NCBI GenBank assembly: GCA_900552125.1
Contig: URYK01000003.1
Span: forward strand, 66,783-130,782
DNA: 64,000 nucleotides
Reading direction: 5' to 3'
Source of the DNA: an uncultured Solobacterium sp.
GTDB lineage: Bacteria > Bacillota_I > Bacilli_A > Erysipelotrichales > Erysipelotrichaceae
The translations under genes were made by a program, and so were the position numbers. The notes beneath the pieces are model-generated. The model saw only the letters and a list, made by a program, of their open reading frames with translations. It did no database searches and was not told the origin of the DNA. Positions 7,413 to 16,215 of the stretch are shown here, piece by piece. Every line of letters starts with the position of its first letter. Positions within the stretch are counted from its first letter, which is position 1.

Positions 7413-9680
7413 ATGTTGAAGTTACGAAAATATCTAAAGCCATTCATTGGTTCTATATTTGTTATCGTAGTCTTTTTATTTTCACAGGCGATGTGTGAAT
7501 TAGCAATGCCGGATTACATGTCTAGTATTGTGGATGTCGGTATCGTATCTGGTGGTATTGAAGATGGTGTACCAGATGTTATTCGACAGAGTGAAGTCAA
7601 TAAACTTTTTTTGTTTATGGACGAAAAGCAGATAGAGACTTTTAATCAGGGTTATACATTGATTGAAAGCAGTGATGCAAATGAAGAACAGTTAGAAAAT
7701 TATCCTATTCTTAAAGAAGAAAACGTTTATGAACGTAAAAGTATGGATGATGAACAAAGAGATGAAATAAAAGTTGCGTTGCGTCAGGCAGAAATGACAG
7801 TTATGAGTTTGGAAAACGCAGAAGAGATGAGAAATTCTGATATTGATGAAGAAGATTTAACAGCTCAGCAAAAAGAAATGTTGGAAATGTTAAATAAAAT
7901 ACCTGAAGGTGTAGATATTTTTACTGTCTTACAACAGCTTCCTCAAGATCAGTTACTTGATTTAAAAGCAGAAATGACAAAATCATTAGAAACATTGGGC
8001 GGAGAAACTGCTGATACTGCGAATGCAACATATATTCGTGAAGAATATCAGAAGATTGGTTTAGATGCAGATGCCATTCAATATGATTATTTAATTTCAC
8101 ATGGACTTATGATGTTGGCAGTTGCATTAGGTTCGGCTGGTTCAGCTGTAGTTGTAGGTTTCTTTGCAAGTCGATTAGCAGCTAAATTATCAAGAAATCT
8201 TCGTAAAGATGTATTTACAAAAGTAGAAAATTTCTCAAATGCAGAATTTAATAAATTCTCTACCAATACATTGATTACAAGAACTACAAACGATATACAA
8301 CAGATTCAGATGATGTTGGTAATGTTTATGCGAGTTGTCATTTATGCACCTATTATTGGAGTTGGAGCATTGATCAAAGTTGTAAATGCGAATGTATCTA
8401 TGACATGGATCATTGCATTAATTATCGTATTAATTTTAAGTGTTATGATGGTTGCCTTTGCATTTGTAATGCCTAAATTTAAGAAGTTGCAAAAATTATT
8501 GGATAAATTAAATTCAGTAGTTCGTGAAATTTTAGATGGTATGCCGGTTATTCGTGCTTTTAATAATCAGAAGGAAGAAGATAGAAAATTTGAAAAAGCA
8601 AATCGTGATATCTTAAAAACAAATTTATTTACAACTCGTGCAATGGCATCTTTAATTCCTATTGTTATGCTTATCATGAACTGTGCTTCTGTATTGATTG
8701 TTTGGGTTGGAGCACATCAGATTGATAGCGGTTCATTAATGGTAGGTGATATGATTGCCTTTACTCAGTACTCTATGCAGATCATTATGGCCTTCATGAT
8801 GATAACAATGATTTCTATTATGCTACCTCGAGCAAGTGCTGCTGCAGGTCGAGTAGTAGAAGTGTTAAATACTGAGCCAAGTATTAAAGATCCTGAAAAT
8901 CCTAAAACTTTTGATCCAGCTTATAAAGGCTATGTAGAGTTTAAAAACGTAAGTTTCCGTTATCCAGGAGCACAGGAAGATGTACTACATGACATTAGTT
9001 TTGTGGCAAAACCTGGTGAAACAACAGCATTTATCGGTAGTACAGGAAGCGGAAAATCAACCATTATTAACTTAGTGCCTCGTTTCTTTGATGTGAGCGA
9101 AGGAACTATTTTAATTGATGGAATGAATATTAAAGACGTTTCTCAACATGACTTGCGTGAGAAAATCGGGTATGTACCTCAAAAGGGTTCTTTATTCACA
9201 GGAACAATCAAATCTAATTTGTTGTATGCGAAAGAAGATACAACACAGGAAGAAATTGAAACAGCTGCTAGTGTAGCACAGGCAATGGACTTCATTAATG
9301 AAAAACCTGAAGGATTTGAAACTCCAATTGCACAGGGAGGAACGAATGTATCAGGAGGACAGCGTCAGCGTCTATCAATCGCTAGAGCACTGGTAAAAAA
9401 TCCGGAAATCTATATTTTTGATGATACTTTCTCAGCATTGGATTTTAAAACGGATGCTAAATTAAGAAAAGCATTAAATGAACTATGTCAGAAAAATAAG
9501 AGTACTGTACTATTAGTAGCACAGAGAATTTCTAGTATTATGCATGCGGATCGCATTGTTGTTTTAGATAAAGGAAGAGTTGCTGGTATGGGTACTCATG
9601 AAGAACTTTTGAAGACATGTGATGTTTATAAAGAAATTGCATATAGTCAATTGTCAAAGGAGGAACTGGATCATGAGTAA
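7413..9680 (+). CDS. ABC transporter, fused membrane/ATPase half-exporter with extracellular insertion
   Basis: The 755-residue half-transporter has a transmembrane domain (TM1 about 10-30, TM2-TM6 about 225-450) and a nucleotide-binding domain with Walker A GSTGSGKST (about 548-556), signature VSGGQRQR and Walker B IYIFDD. Between TM1 and TM2 lies an insertion of about 170 mostly acidic, charged residues (about 45-215) predicted outside the membrane. The Walker B is followed by Asp rather than the catalytic Glu (FDDTFSALD), as in the degenerate site of heterodimeric exporters such as EfrAB or TM287/288. The start at 7413 has AAGGAGGA 8 bases upstream. It should pair with the next gene's product. 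Confidence 0.9.
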   Translation: MLKLRKYLKPFIGSIFVIVVFLFSQAMCELAMPDYMSSIVDVGIVSGGIEDGVPDVIRQSEVNKLFLFMDEKQIETFNQGYTLIESSDANEEQLENYPILKEENVYERKSMDDEQRDEIKVALRQAEMTVMSLENAEEMRNSDIDEEDLTAQQKEMLEMLNKIPEGVDIFTVLQQLPQDQLLDLKAEMTKSLETLGGETADTANATYIREEYQKIGLDADAIQYDYLISHGLMMLAVALGSAGSAVVVGFFASRLAAKLSRNLRKDVFTKVENFSNAEFNKFSTNTLITRTTNDIQQIQMMLVMFMRVVIYAPIIGVGALIKVVNANVSMTWIIALIIVLILSVMMVAFAFVMPKFKKLQKLLDKLNSVVREILDGMPVIRAFNNQKEEDRKFEKANRDILKTNLFTTRAMASLIPIVMLIMNCASVLIVWVGAHQIDSGSLMVGDMIAFTQYSMQIIMAFMMITMISIMLPRASAAAGRVVEVLNTEPSIKDPENPKTFDPAYKGYVEFKNVSFRYPGAQEDVLHDISFVAKPGETTAFIGSTGSGKSTIINLVPRFFDVSEGTILIDGMNIKDVSQHDLREKIGYVPQKGSLFTGTIKSNLLYAKEDTTQEEIETAASVAQAMDFINEKPEGFETPIAQGGTNVSGGQRQRLSIARALVKNPEIYIFDDTFSALDFKTDAKLRKALNELCQKNKSTVLLVAQRISSIMHADRIVVLDKGRVAGMGTHEELLKTCDVYKEIAYSQLSKEELDHE

Positions 9681-11541
9681 GGAAAATCGTTCTTCACAAG
9701 GCATGAAGCGTGGACCAATGGGCGGACATCGTGGCCCAGGACGTCCTGTAGAAAAAGCTAAGAACTTTAAAGGTACCATGATTTCATTGATTGGATACAT
9801 GCGTCCTTATTATATAAATATGATTATTTCAATGTTGTTTGCAGTTTTATCTGTTGTATTTATGGTTGTTGGACCAAAAATACTGGGAAATGCAACAACA
9901 GAATTAGTAAATGGTTTATATGCTAAAATTGGTGGTACAGGGTCAATTAATTTTGAGAAAATTGGAGAAATACTAATTTTTCTAGTTTCTATTTATATAG
10001 TTTCTACTTTGTGTAATTTCATTCAGAACTGGATGATGGCTGGTGTAGCACAGAAAGTAAGCTACCGTTTAAGAAAAGCTATGTCTGAAAAAATAAATAA
10101 ACTTCCATTCTCTTATTTTGATAAGCAATCTCATGGTGAAGTATTATCACGTTTTTCAAATGACGTAGATACAGTACAGCAGACACTAAGTCAATCCTTA
10201 GCTCAAATGATTTCATCTTTTGTACAGATTATTGGTTATCTGATCATGATGTTGACAATTAGCTGGGAAATGACATTATTAGCACTGATTGTTATACCAT
10301 TATCTTTAATTCTAGTTACGACTGTTATTAAACATTCTCAAAAATTCTTTGCGAAACAGCAGCAGTCTTTAGGAAATGTTAACGGTCATATTGAAGAAAT
10401 GTATAGTGGGCATATTGTAATGAAAGCTTATAATGGAGAAGAGAAAAGTATTGCGACATTTGAAGAGTACAACAATGATTTGTATGAGTCTGCATGGAAA
10501 TCTCAATTCTTAAGTGGATTAATGCAACCAATATCTATGTTTGTAGGAAATCTTGGTTATGTGGGTGTATGTATTTTAGGTGGTTATCTTGCGATGAACG
10601 GAAGAATAACAATTGGAAATATTCAATCCTTTATAACTTATGTTAGAAGCTTCAATAATCCGATTTCTCAAGTTGCCCAGATGATGAATGTATTACAATC
10701 TACAGCAGCTGCAGCTGAGCGTGTATTTGAATTTTTAGCTGAAGAGGAAGATGTTGAAGAAACGAAAACACCAGTAGAAATTTATGACGAGAATGGCAAT
10801 ACTGACATTAAAGGTCAGGTAACTTTTGAAAATGTACATTTTGGGTATAATCCAGATAAAATCATTATTCATGATTTCTCTATGTATATCAAACCTGGTA
10901 AGAAAATAGCCATTGTTGGACCAACTGGTGCAGGAAAAACAACGATTGTTAAGTTGTTGATGAGATTCTATGAATTAAATAGTGGAAGCATTTATATTGA
11001 TGGAATCAAAACAACCGATATGCGTAGAAGTGATTTACGTTCTTTATTTGGTATGGTATTACAGGATGCGTGGTTATTCAATGGTACTGTTATGGAAAAC
11101 CTGCGTTATGGTAGAATGGATGCAACGGATGAAGAGGTTGTTGCGGCGGCAGATGCAGCCTATGTTGATCATTTCATTCGTACCTTAGATCATGGTTACG
11201 ATACAATGATCAATGAAGAAAGCAGCAATATTTCTCAAGGGCAGAAACAGCTATTAACGATTGCCAGAGCATTCTTAGCTGATCCAAAAATTCTGATTCT
11301 TGATGAAGCAACATCTTCTGTAGATACACGTACCGAAGTATTGATCCAAAAAGGTATGGAAAAATTAATGGAAAATCGTACAAGCTTCGTTATTGCTCAT
11401 CGTTTATCTACTATTCGTGATGCGGATTTAATCCTAGTTATGAAAGATGGAGATATTGTGGAAGCTGGAAATCATGAAGACTTAATGGCAGCCGATGGTT
11501 TCTATACAAAACTTTACAATTCACAATTTGAAGAAGTCTAG
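9673..11541 (+). CDS. ABC transporter, second half-exporter of heterodimer
   Basis: The 622-residue protein has an unusual basic, Gly/Arg-rich N-terminus (about 1-35), six membrane segments, then a nucleotide-binding domain with Walker A GPTGAGKTT, signature ISQGQKQ, Walker B ILILDEA with the catalytic Glu, and H-loop IAHRLS. It therefore carries the complete catalytic site missing from its partner. The ATG at 9673 overlaps the upstream gene by 8 bases and follows AAGGAGG at about 9657. Together with the MarR gene this is a regulated multidrug-type exporter operon; the substrate is unknown. Confidence 0.9.
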   Translation: MSKENRSSQGMKRGPMGGHRGPGRPVEKAKNFKGTMISLIGYMRPYYINMIISMLFAVLSVVFMVVGPKILGNATTELVNGLYAKIGGTGSINFEKIGEILIFLVSIYIVSTLCNFIQNWMMAGVAQKVSYRLRKAMSEKINKLPFSYFDKQSHGEVLSRFSNDVDTVQQTLSQSLAQMISSFVQIIGYLIMMLTISWEMTLLALIVIPLSLILVTTVIKHSQKFFAKQQQSLGNVNGHIEEMYSGHIVMKAYNGEEKSIATFEEYNNDLYESAWKSQFLSGLMQPISMFVGNLGYVGVCILGGYLAMNGRITIGNIQSFITYVRSFNNPISQVAQMMNVLQSTAAAAERVFEFLAEEEDVEETKTPVEIYDENGNTDIKGQVTFENVHFGYNPDKIIIHDFSMYIKPGKKIAIVGPTGAGKTTIVKLLMRFYELNSGSIYIDGIKTTDMRRSDLRSLFGMVLQDAWLFNGTVMENLRYGRMDATDEEVVAAADAAYVDHFIRTLDHGYDTMINEESSNISQGQKQLLTIARAFLADPKILILDEATSSVDTRTEVLIQKGMEKLMENRTSFVIAHRLSTIRDADLILVMKDGDIVEAGNHEDLMAADGFYTKLYNSQFEEV

Positions 11542-11559
11542 CAAATGCTAGGCTTTTTT
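11536..11559 (+). terminator. Intrinsic terminator of the MarR-ABC operon
   Basis: CTAGC-AAAT-GCTAG stem (the exporter's TAG stop lies in the 5' arm) followed by T6. Confidence 0.75.
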
Positions 11560-11565
11560 GTTTTG

Positions 11566-11640
11566 CCAAGTAAACTATGCAAAATTCTATTGACAAGTAC
11601 ACTTGGCATTGTTATATTATAAGTGACAAGTATACTTGGT
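11566..11640 (+). promoter_or_regulatory. Promoter with repeated CAAGTATACTTG operators
   Basis: TTGACA (11590-11595), 17-base spacer, TATATT (11613-11618). Two palindromes, CAAGTACACTTGG (11594-11606) and ACAAGTATACTTGGT (11626-11640), have centres about 33 bases apart; a half-site CCAAGTAAAC lies at 11566-11575. They bracket the promoter of the small membrane protein cluster and are probable sites of the Xre-type regulator encoded at its end. Confidence 0.7.
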
Positions 11641-11655
11641 AAAAGAGATTCAAGC

Positions 11656-11776
11656 ATGAAGAAGGAAGATATATTAATAAAGAGCAAATTTGAATGGAGA
11701 TGAACTAGAGAAAAACATAAATTTAGATTATTTCATTATGAGATTATGTTTACTTTTAACATATATTGCTTTCTAA
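11656..11776 (+). pseudogene. Decayed first copy of the small membrane protein family
   Basis: From the ATG at 11656 the reading is MKKEDILIKSK, matching the start of the three intact copies downstream. A frameshift near 11690 moves the continuation (NGDELEKNINLDYF, then a hydrophobic run) into another frame, which stops at 11774. After that stop the same frame shows more hydrophobic codons. It is the promoter-proximal member of the array and no longer encodes the full protein. Confidence 0.7.
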
Positions 11777-11874
11777 GTGCCTCTGGATGCTAATTATGTT
11801 ATTACACTATTTTATATTAGGTATTTATGGTATATTCATTAAATGATTCAGTAAATGGGATGGGAGTGTTACAT

Positions 11875-12216
11875 ATGGATAAAGAAGAAATATTAAAAAG
11901 AAGCAGGAAAGAAAATGAAAATGGTGATGAATTTGAAAAAATAACGCAAGATCGTATTATGATAATAGGAGATAAAAGTATAGCGCTTGTTTTGCTTATT
12001 GCAGGTTCATTAGCATTGCTTGATATCATTAAAGGATCCATTTATATTGGAAAAATAGAAATACCATTTGTAAATTTCTGTTTATTCGCAGTATTTTTAG
12101 GCAATGGAATACAATCTTATTTGAAATTTAAATGTTTTAGAAAACGTAAAAATCTATTATGGGCATTATATTATTTGATACTCTTATGCTTGATAATATA
12201 TTTGATTTTAAGGTAA
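11875..12216 (+). CDS. Small membrane protein of a tandem family, copy 1
   Basis: The 113-residue protein starts with a charged motif M-x-K-E-E-I-L-x-x-S-R-x-E-N, then GDE(F/L)EK. Membrane segments follow at about 38-55 and 60-80, then a basic RKRKN turn and a last segment at about 95-112. I believe this is the small-membrane-protein family catalogued as DUF6442, found next to Xre regulators in Bacillota, but that name is from memory. The start at 11875 has GGGAG about 9 bases upstream; an upstream in-frame ATG at 11827 lacks a site. The leader GATGGGAGTGTTACATATGG is shared with copy 2, showing recent duplication. Function unknown. Confidence 0.75.
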   Translation: MDKEEILKRSRKENENGDEFEKITQDRIMIIGDKSIALVLLIAGSLALLDIIKGSIYIGKIEIPFVNFCLFAVFLGNGIQSYLKFKCFRKRKNLLWALYYLILLCLIIYLILR

Positions 12217-12313
12217 ATGTAATTTGTTAAGTTATTTGATAAAAAATATGTAGTGGTATTGATAGCTGATTTATTCATCATTTTGTGTATATAATACGAT
12301 GGGAGTGTTACAT

Positions 12314-12658
12314 ATGGAAAAAGAAGAAATATTAAAACAAAGCAGAAATGAAAATAAAAAAGGTGACGAGCTGGAGAAAAATAAAGAAGAAAAGGTTGAG
12401 TTTAATAGATATTTTACTATAGGAACAGCATTCGTCATTATTTATCTTTTGACAATTACTGGTGCAATAAGAGGAACAATTTTTGTATTTCAGAAAGCAA
12501 TTGATATAAAGGATTTATATGGATTATTAATTATATTAAGTTGTACTGTAGCTACGTGGAGTAAATTCTATTATTCCCGTAAGAAAAGATACTTGTTATA
12601 CTTGCTTTTCTTTGGATTAGGGTTAGTGATTGGGATATATCGCATTTTTATAGAATAA
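12314..12658 (+). CDS. Small membrane protein of a tandem family, copy 2
   Basis: The 114-residue paralog of the preceding gene opens with MEKEEILKQSRNENKKGDELEKN, followed by three hydrophobic segments (about 37-55, 65-80, 98-112) and the conserved (R)KKR turn before the last helix. The ribosome site and leader are identical to copy 1, with ATG at 12314. The N-terminal charged motif is better conserved than the membrane part, suggesting it is the functional, cytoplasmic portion. Function unknown; probably controlled with its neighbours by the Xre regulator at 13041. Confidence 0.75.
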   Translation: MEKEEILKQSRNENKKGDELEKNKEEKVEFNRYFTIGTAFVIIYLLTITGAIRGTIFVFQKAIDIKDLYGLLIILSCTVATWSKFYYSRKKRYLLYLLFFGLGLVIGIYRIFIE

Positions 12659-12678
12659 AATGATATATGGAGAATCAT

Positions 12679-13020
12679 ATGAATAAAGATAAGATTTTAT
12701 TAAAGAGTAGAAATGAGAATTCTTATGGCGATGAATTAGATAAATCTAATAAAGAAAAAAGTACGAACTTAGGATATATGGCTGTTGAAATATGTTTCTT
12801 TGTTTTGTGGATGCTTGCGGAAGCAGGTGTAATTCAAGGGAGCATAACGATTTTTCGATATGAAGTGTTATTTAAAGATTTATGTTCAAGTGTGATAGCT
12901 TTGGGATTTCTAGTTGAATTTAGTTATAAATATTATTATCTGCGTAAGAAAAGATACATACTATATATGCTTTTCTGGTTGATAGCACTTTTATTTGATA
13001 TTTATATTATGTTAATATAG
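12679..13020 (+). CDS. Small membrane protein of a tandem family, copy 3
   Basis: This 113-residue third intact paralog reads M-N-K-D-K-I-L-L-K-S-R-N-E-N then GDELDK, with three membrane segments and the LRKKRY turn. The ATG at 12679 has GGAG 6 bases upstream. It begins 20 bases after copy 2, and the Xre gene follows 20 bases after its stop, so the array and regulator look like one transcript. No enzymatic motif is visible. Possible roles (immunity, membrane-stress sensing, partner of the regulator) are guesses. Confidence 0.75.
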   Translation: MNKDKILLKSRNENSYGDELDKSNKEKSTNLGYMAVEICFFVLWMLAEAGVIQGSITIFRYEVLFKDLCSSVIALGFLVEFSYKYYYLRKKRYILYMLFWLIALLFDIYIMLI

Positions 13021-13040
13021 TAGAATATTGAGGAAATGAT

Positions 13041-13256
13041 ATGAGAGATGAATTGATATTAAAGAATCATTTAAAAGAGGTACGAACAGAGAAGGGGTTA
13101 TCACAATCTGCTTTAGCAGATATGATTGGTGTGTCTAGAAATACCATTAGTTCTATTGAAACAGGGCAGTTTAATCCTACTGCCAAATTGGCTTTAATTT
13201 TATGTATTGCTTTAGACAAAAAATTTGAAGAGTTATTTTATTTTGATGAAGATTAA
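13041..13256 (+). CDS. Xre-family regulator (short HTH protein)
   Basis: The 71-residue protein is essentially one helix-turn-helix domain: LKEVRTEKGLSQSALADMIG, then VSRNTISSIETGQFNPTAKLAL, ending in the typical FEELFYFDED. It belongs to the short Cro/CI-like regulators that accompany small membrane proteins. ATG at 13041 follows GAGGAAATG. It closes the tandem array, and the palindromes CAAGT(A/C)(T/C)ACTTG at the array's promoter are its probable operators. Confidence 0.88.
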   Translation: MRDELILKNHLKEVRTEKGLSQSALADMIGVSRNTISSIETGQFNPTAKLALILCIALDKKFEELFYFDED

Positions 13257-13289
13257 AAAAAGCATCTCTCATGCGAGTGGATGCTTTTA
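13254..13289 (+). terminator. Bidirectional terminator between convergent genes
   Basis: AAAAAAGCATC and GATGCTTTT pair around a 13-base loop that can itself fold. The T-run on one strand and A-run on the other serve both the Xre gene and the minus-strand operon ending at 13287. Confidence 0.75.
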
Positions 13290-13844
13290 TACTTTTTGTA
13301 GTTCGTTTTTAGCTTTTACAAGCTGATTATATGCTTGTTCTATTTCAGGAAGTTCACATTGTTTAGTGAAGCATTCATATGCATGATAGAAAGCTTGTTC
13401 ATATTGTTTCCAGCTTGTTGGAGTATAGTGTTCGATGACTAGGTTTTGACTATCTACTAATATAGTACGAATGGCTTCACGATATTGAAAGTATTTATGT
13501 TCCTGTTCAATTTCGTTTAATAAGTCATGGAAGATCCAGTCTTTATTATGAATGGTGAGCATAGCTTTTCGTTTCATTTCTACATTATATTTTTTCAATG
13601 CTTCATTTAGCTGTAGGATTTCTTCATCTGTTGCTTCTTCAAAAAACATTAAATCAATAGAGTGATGTACTTCCTGAGTGTTTTCTATTTTATGATATCC
13701 ATCTAAGTTTAATAAAGTGCCTACTTTCTGAGTGATATCTTTATCAGATAAAATATGATAGTCAGCGTTTATTTCATTTAAAGCTTGTTTAACCGCATCA
13801 GTTTTTTGACTTTGATCGCCAAAATAAATAAGTATTTTTTTCAT
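13287..13844 (-). CDS. DUF3783-type protein, unknown function
   Basis: The 185-residue soluble protein has an N-terminal half (about 1-85) that looks like a small alpha/beta domain. It contains MFFEEATDEEILQLNEALKK followed by KRKAMLTIHNKDWIFHDLLNEI, the pattern I associate with DUF3783. The C-terminal part (about 110-185) is helical and ends in a four-helix-like stretch (AYNQLVKAKNELQKV). The start at 13844 has GGAGGAAAC upstream. It is the last gene of the minus-strand SdpR operon, 9 bases after the ABC permease. Function unknown; the location suggests an accessory role to that exporter. Confidence 0.7.
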   Translation of the reverse strand: MKKILIYFGDQSQKTDAVKQALNEINADYHILSDKDITQKVGTLLNLDGYHKIENTQEVHHSIDLMFFEEATDEEILQLNEALKKYNVEMKRKAMLTIHNKDWIFHDLLNEIEQEHKYFQYREAIRTILVDSQNLVIEHYTPTSWKQYEQAFYHAYECFTKQCELPEIEQAYNQLVKAKNELQKV

Positions 13845-13853
13845 TGTTTCCTC

Positions 13854-15497
13854 CTAATATTCATCAAATTGTTTTTTAGTAAATGAATCAATTCGCATAT
13901 AGAATACCATATCTAGGAGAATACATACAATTAAGATGCCTATGCCTAAATATAGAATATAATCATATGGCACTTTATAGATAAGATATCCAATTCCAAT
14001 ACCGATTCCTACGCCTAGAAACATAGACACAGGTCCAGCAAAATTTTGTTTTACTGCACTAGCTTCCTGTTCCCATACAAGTTTTGGATGGAGTATATCG
14101 ATGATTATACCAATAAAATTTCCTAAAATAATTGTGATAATGGAAGTTAAGAATATGATGAGATACCAATTTAATGGAATTATAGGTAATAAAAAATATA
14201 GACAAAGCATTGTTAGGAGCATACTCAAGATAGAAAGTAAAATTCCACTTAGTACTTTTGCATGTAGCTGTTCTTTTATAGACATAGGAATAAACTTCAT
14301 AAAGGCAATGTTACTTCCTTCACGAGATATACTGGTGGAAGAAATTAGATTAATGTTACTGAAGAAGAAACCGCAGGCTAATCCAATGGGAATAGAGTAT
14401 ACTATATGCTGCTGGAAAAAACTTGAAACGTCTGGCAACATGCTAATCAATTCCTTCATATCTGATGTGTAATAAGTAAATAATAGCAGGAATGGCATAA
14501 GTACGACCATCATAAGACAGTTTAAGGCATATACAGGAGTTCTTACTAAGAGTTTAAGTTCTTTGATCGTATAGGATATTACTTTATTCTGTTTATGATT
14601 AAGTTTTTGCAGATCCTGCTCAGAAAGCTTTTTACGAGAACTTTTTGTCTCGCTAAATCCAATGGCTCCTTTAAAATATAAATATTTTCCCAGACATAGA
14701 AGAATGATAAAAGAACCAAACGTAATAGCTAGATATATTAGAATAGCTATTATGTTTTTATCTATTAAACTATCACATGCAAATGGAATTGCTGGAAATA
14801 GTTTAGAGAATAGAGAAATGAAGGAATTATTGCCCTCACTTAGCATTTCTATAATATTCTGCATATCTGGTTGAATAGTATTGATTGCAAAGCTGAATCC
14901 AAAAGCTAAAATGACAGAAAGGATTCCAGCAATTAAATTGAAACGATCTCTGTTTTTAAAGAAAGGTACAAACTGCATCAGTAGCATTATAAGAATACTA
15001 GATAATACCAGTGGATAGATAGGTAACGTAAGAAAGATAAGTGAGGCAAATATAATGAATGGAATAGAATATCCGAAAATATTGCCGTATGCTATAAATA
15101 AAGGGAAACAGATAAAACTAGCAAAGGCATATTCGTAAAATAAACATACGCTGAATTTAGAAGCTAGAATTGTCTCAGGTCGTAAAGGAAGAACAAGTAA
15201 AGTGTCTAAATCTTTACTGAAATAAAAGATAGCAGGTAATAGAAAAATAGAGAATATAAAGGTAATCAGACAGGAAATTTGGAAACCAATAGCAAGTACC
15301 ATGCCTTCCTGCTGAATCATAGACAATTGTTCCATTAATAGATGAAATAACTGATAAGCTAGAAAAGCTAGTGGAAGCATACAAATCAGTAAGATTCCAT
15401 AAAGAAGAATGGAGAAAGATTTTTTCTGTTTTCCATCTGCCAACATGCCGAAAGAATTTTTAAATAAGACAAATGTCAATGCTTTGAAGTTACGCAT
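13854..15497 (-). CDS. ABC-2 type exporter permease
   Basis: The 547-residue integral membrane protein has about twelve hydrophobic segments in two halves, separated by a charged loop around residues 275-305 (ETKSSRKKLSEQDLQKLNHKQNK). It is of the large ABC-2/'putative ABC exporter' class, comparable in layout to the permease at 3841-5403 but not closely similar in sequence. Its ATG at 15497 overlaps the end of the ATPase gene by 8 bases, implying coupled translation and a complex with that ATPase. The substrate is unknown; the SdpI-type gene in the operon hints at defence against or export of a peptide or toxin. Confidence 0.82.
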   Translation of the reverse strand: MRNFKALTFVLFKNSFGMLADGKQKKSFSILLYGILLICMLPLAFLAYQLFHLLMEQLSMIQQEGMVLAIGFQISCLITFIFSIFLLPAIFYFSKDLDTLLVLPLRPETILASKFSVCLFYEYAFASFICFPLFIAYGNIFGYSIPFIIFASLIFLTLPIYPLVLSSILIMLLMQFVPFFKNRDRFNLIAGILSVILAFGFSFAINTIQPDMQNIIEMLSEGNNSFISLFSKLFPAIPFACDSLIDKNIIAILIYLAITFGSFIILLCLGKYLYFKGAIGFSETKSSRKKLSEQDLQKLNHKQNKVISYTIKELKLLVRTPVYALNCLMMVVLMPFLLLFTYYTSDMKELISMLPDVSSFFQQHIVYSIPIGLACGFFFSNINLISSTSISREGSNIAFMKFIPMSIKEQLHAKVLSGILLSILSMLLTMLCLYFLLPIIPLNWYLIIFLTSIITIILGNFIGIIIDILHPKLVWEQEASAVKQNFAGPVSMFLGVGIGIGIGYLIYKVPYDYILYLGIGILIVCILLDMVFYMRIDSFTKKQFDEY

Positions 15498-16215
15498 GAG
15501 AGATAACCTCCATGAATAAAGATTCTAGCGTATCACATTGAGGATAAAGTGCTTGTAATTGTTCTAGAGTTCCAAAGAATACAATATGTCCTTTATGAAT
15601 AATTGCGACTTTATCGCATAAACGTTCGGCAACTTCTAACACATGAGTTGAAAAGAATACAGTCTTTCCTTTTTGAGCATGTTCTTTCATCATTTCTTTT
15701 AAGGAATAGGAGGATTGAGGGTCTAATCCTGTCATTGGCTCATCTAGAATCCATACATTAGGGTCGGACAGTAATGCTCCCATAATTACAATTTTTTGAC
15801 GCATACCATGAGAATAGGAAATGATGCGATCATTTAAGGCGTCTTTCATTTCAAATATTTTAGAAAAGTATTCAATGCGTTCTTTTCTAAGATTAGAATC
15901 TACATCATAGATATCTCCCATGAAATGTAAGTATTCTATACCTTTTAATCTTAAAAAGATATCGGGATTATCTGGTACAAGTCCAAATTCTCTTTTAGCT
16001 TCTAAAGGTTCTTTTACAATGTTTTTACCATTAATAAGGATTTCTCCTTCATCGGGCTGTAAGCTGCCGGTAATCATTTTTATAGTAGTTGTTTTACCTG
16101 CACCATTTGGTCCAATAAAGCCAATAATTTCACCAGTAGGTATTTCTAAAGAAATATCATCGACAGCTTTGTGAGTGCCTCCATAGATTTTGGTTACATG
16201 TTTGATTTCGATCAT
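15490..16215 (-). CDS. ABC transporter ATP-binding protein
   Basis: The 241-residue ATPase has Walker A GPNGAGKTT (about 36-44), signature YSHGMRQK, Walker B VWILDEP and H-loop STHVLE. It is the ATP-hydrolysing partner of the downstream permease. ATG at 16215 overlaps the sdpI-like gene by 4 bases; GAAAGGAGAT precedes it. The four genes sdpR, sdpI-like, ATPase and permease form one minus-strand operon with overlapping ends. Confidence 0.9.
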   Translation of the reverse strand: MIEIKHVTKIYGGTHKAVDDISLEIPTGEIIGFIGPNGAGKTTTIKMITGSLQPDEGEILINGKNIVKEPLEAKREFGLVPDNPDIFLRLKGIEYLHFMGDIYDVDSNLRKERIEYFSKIFEMKDALNDRIISYSHGMRQKIVIMGALLSDPNVWILDEPMTGLDPQSSYSLKEMMKEHAQKGKTVFFSTHVLEVAERLCDKVAIIHKGHIVFFGTLEQLQALYPQCDTLESLFMEVISHA

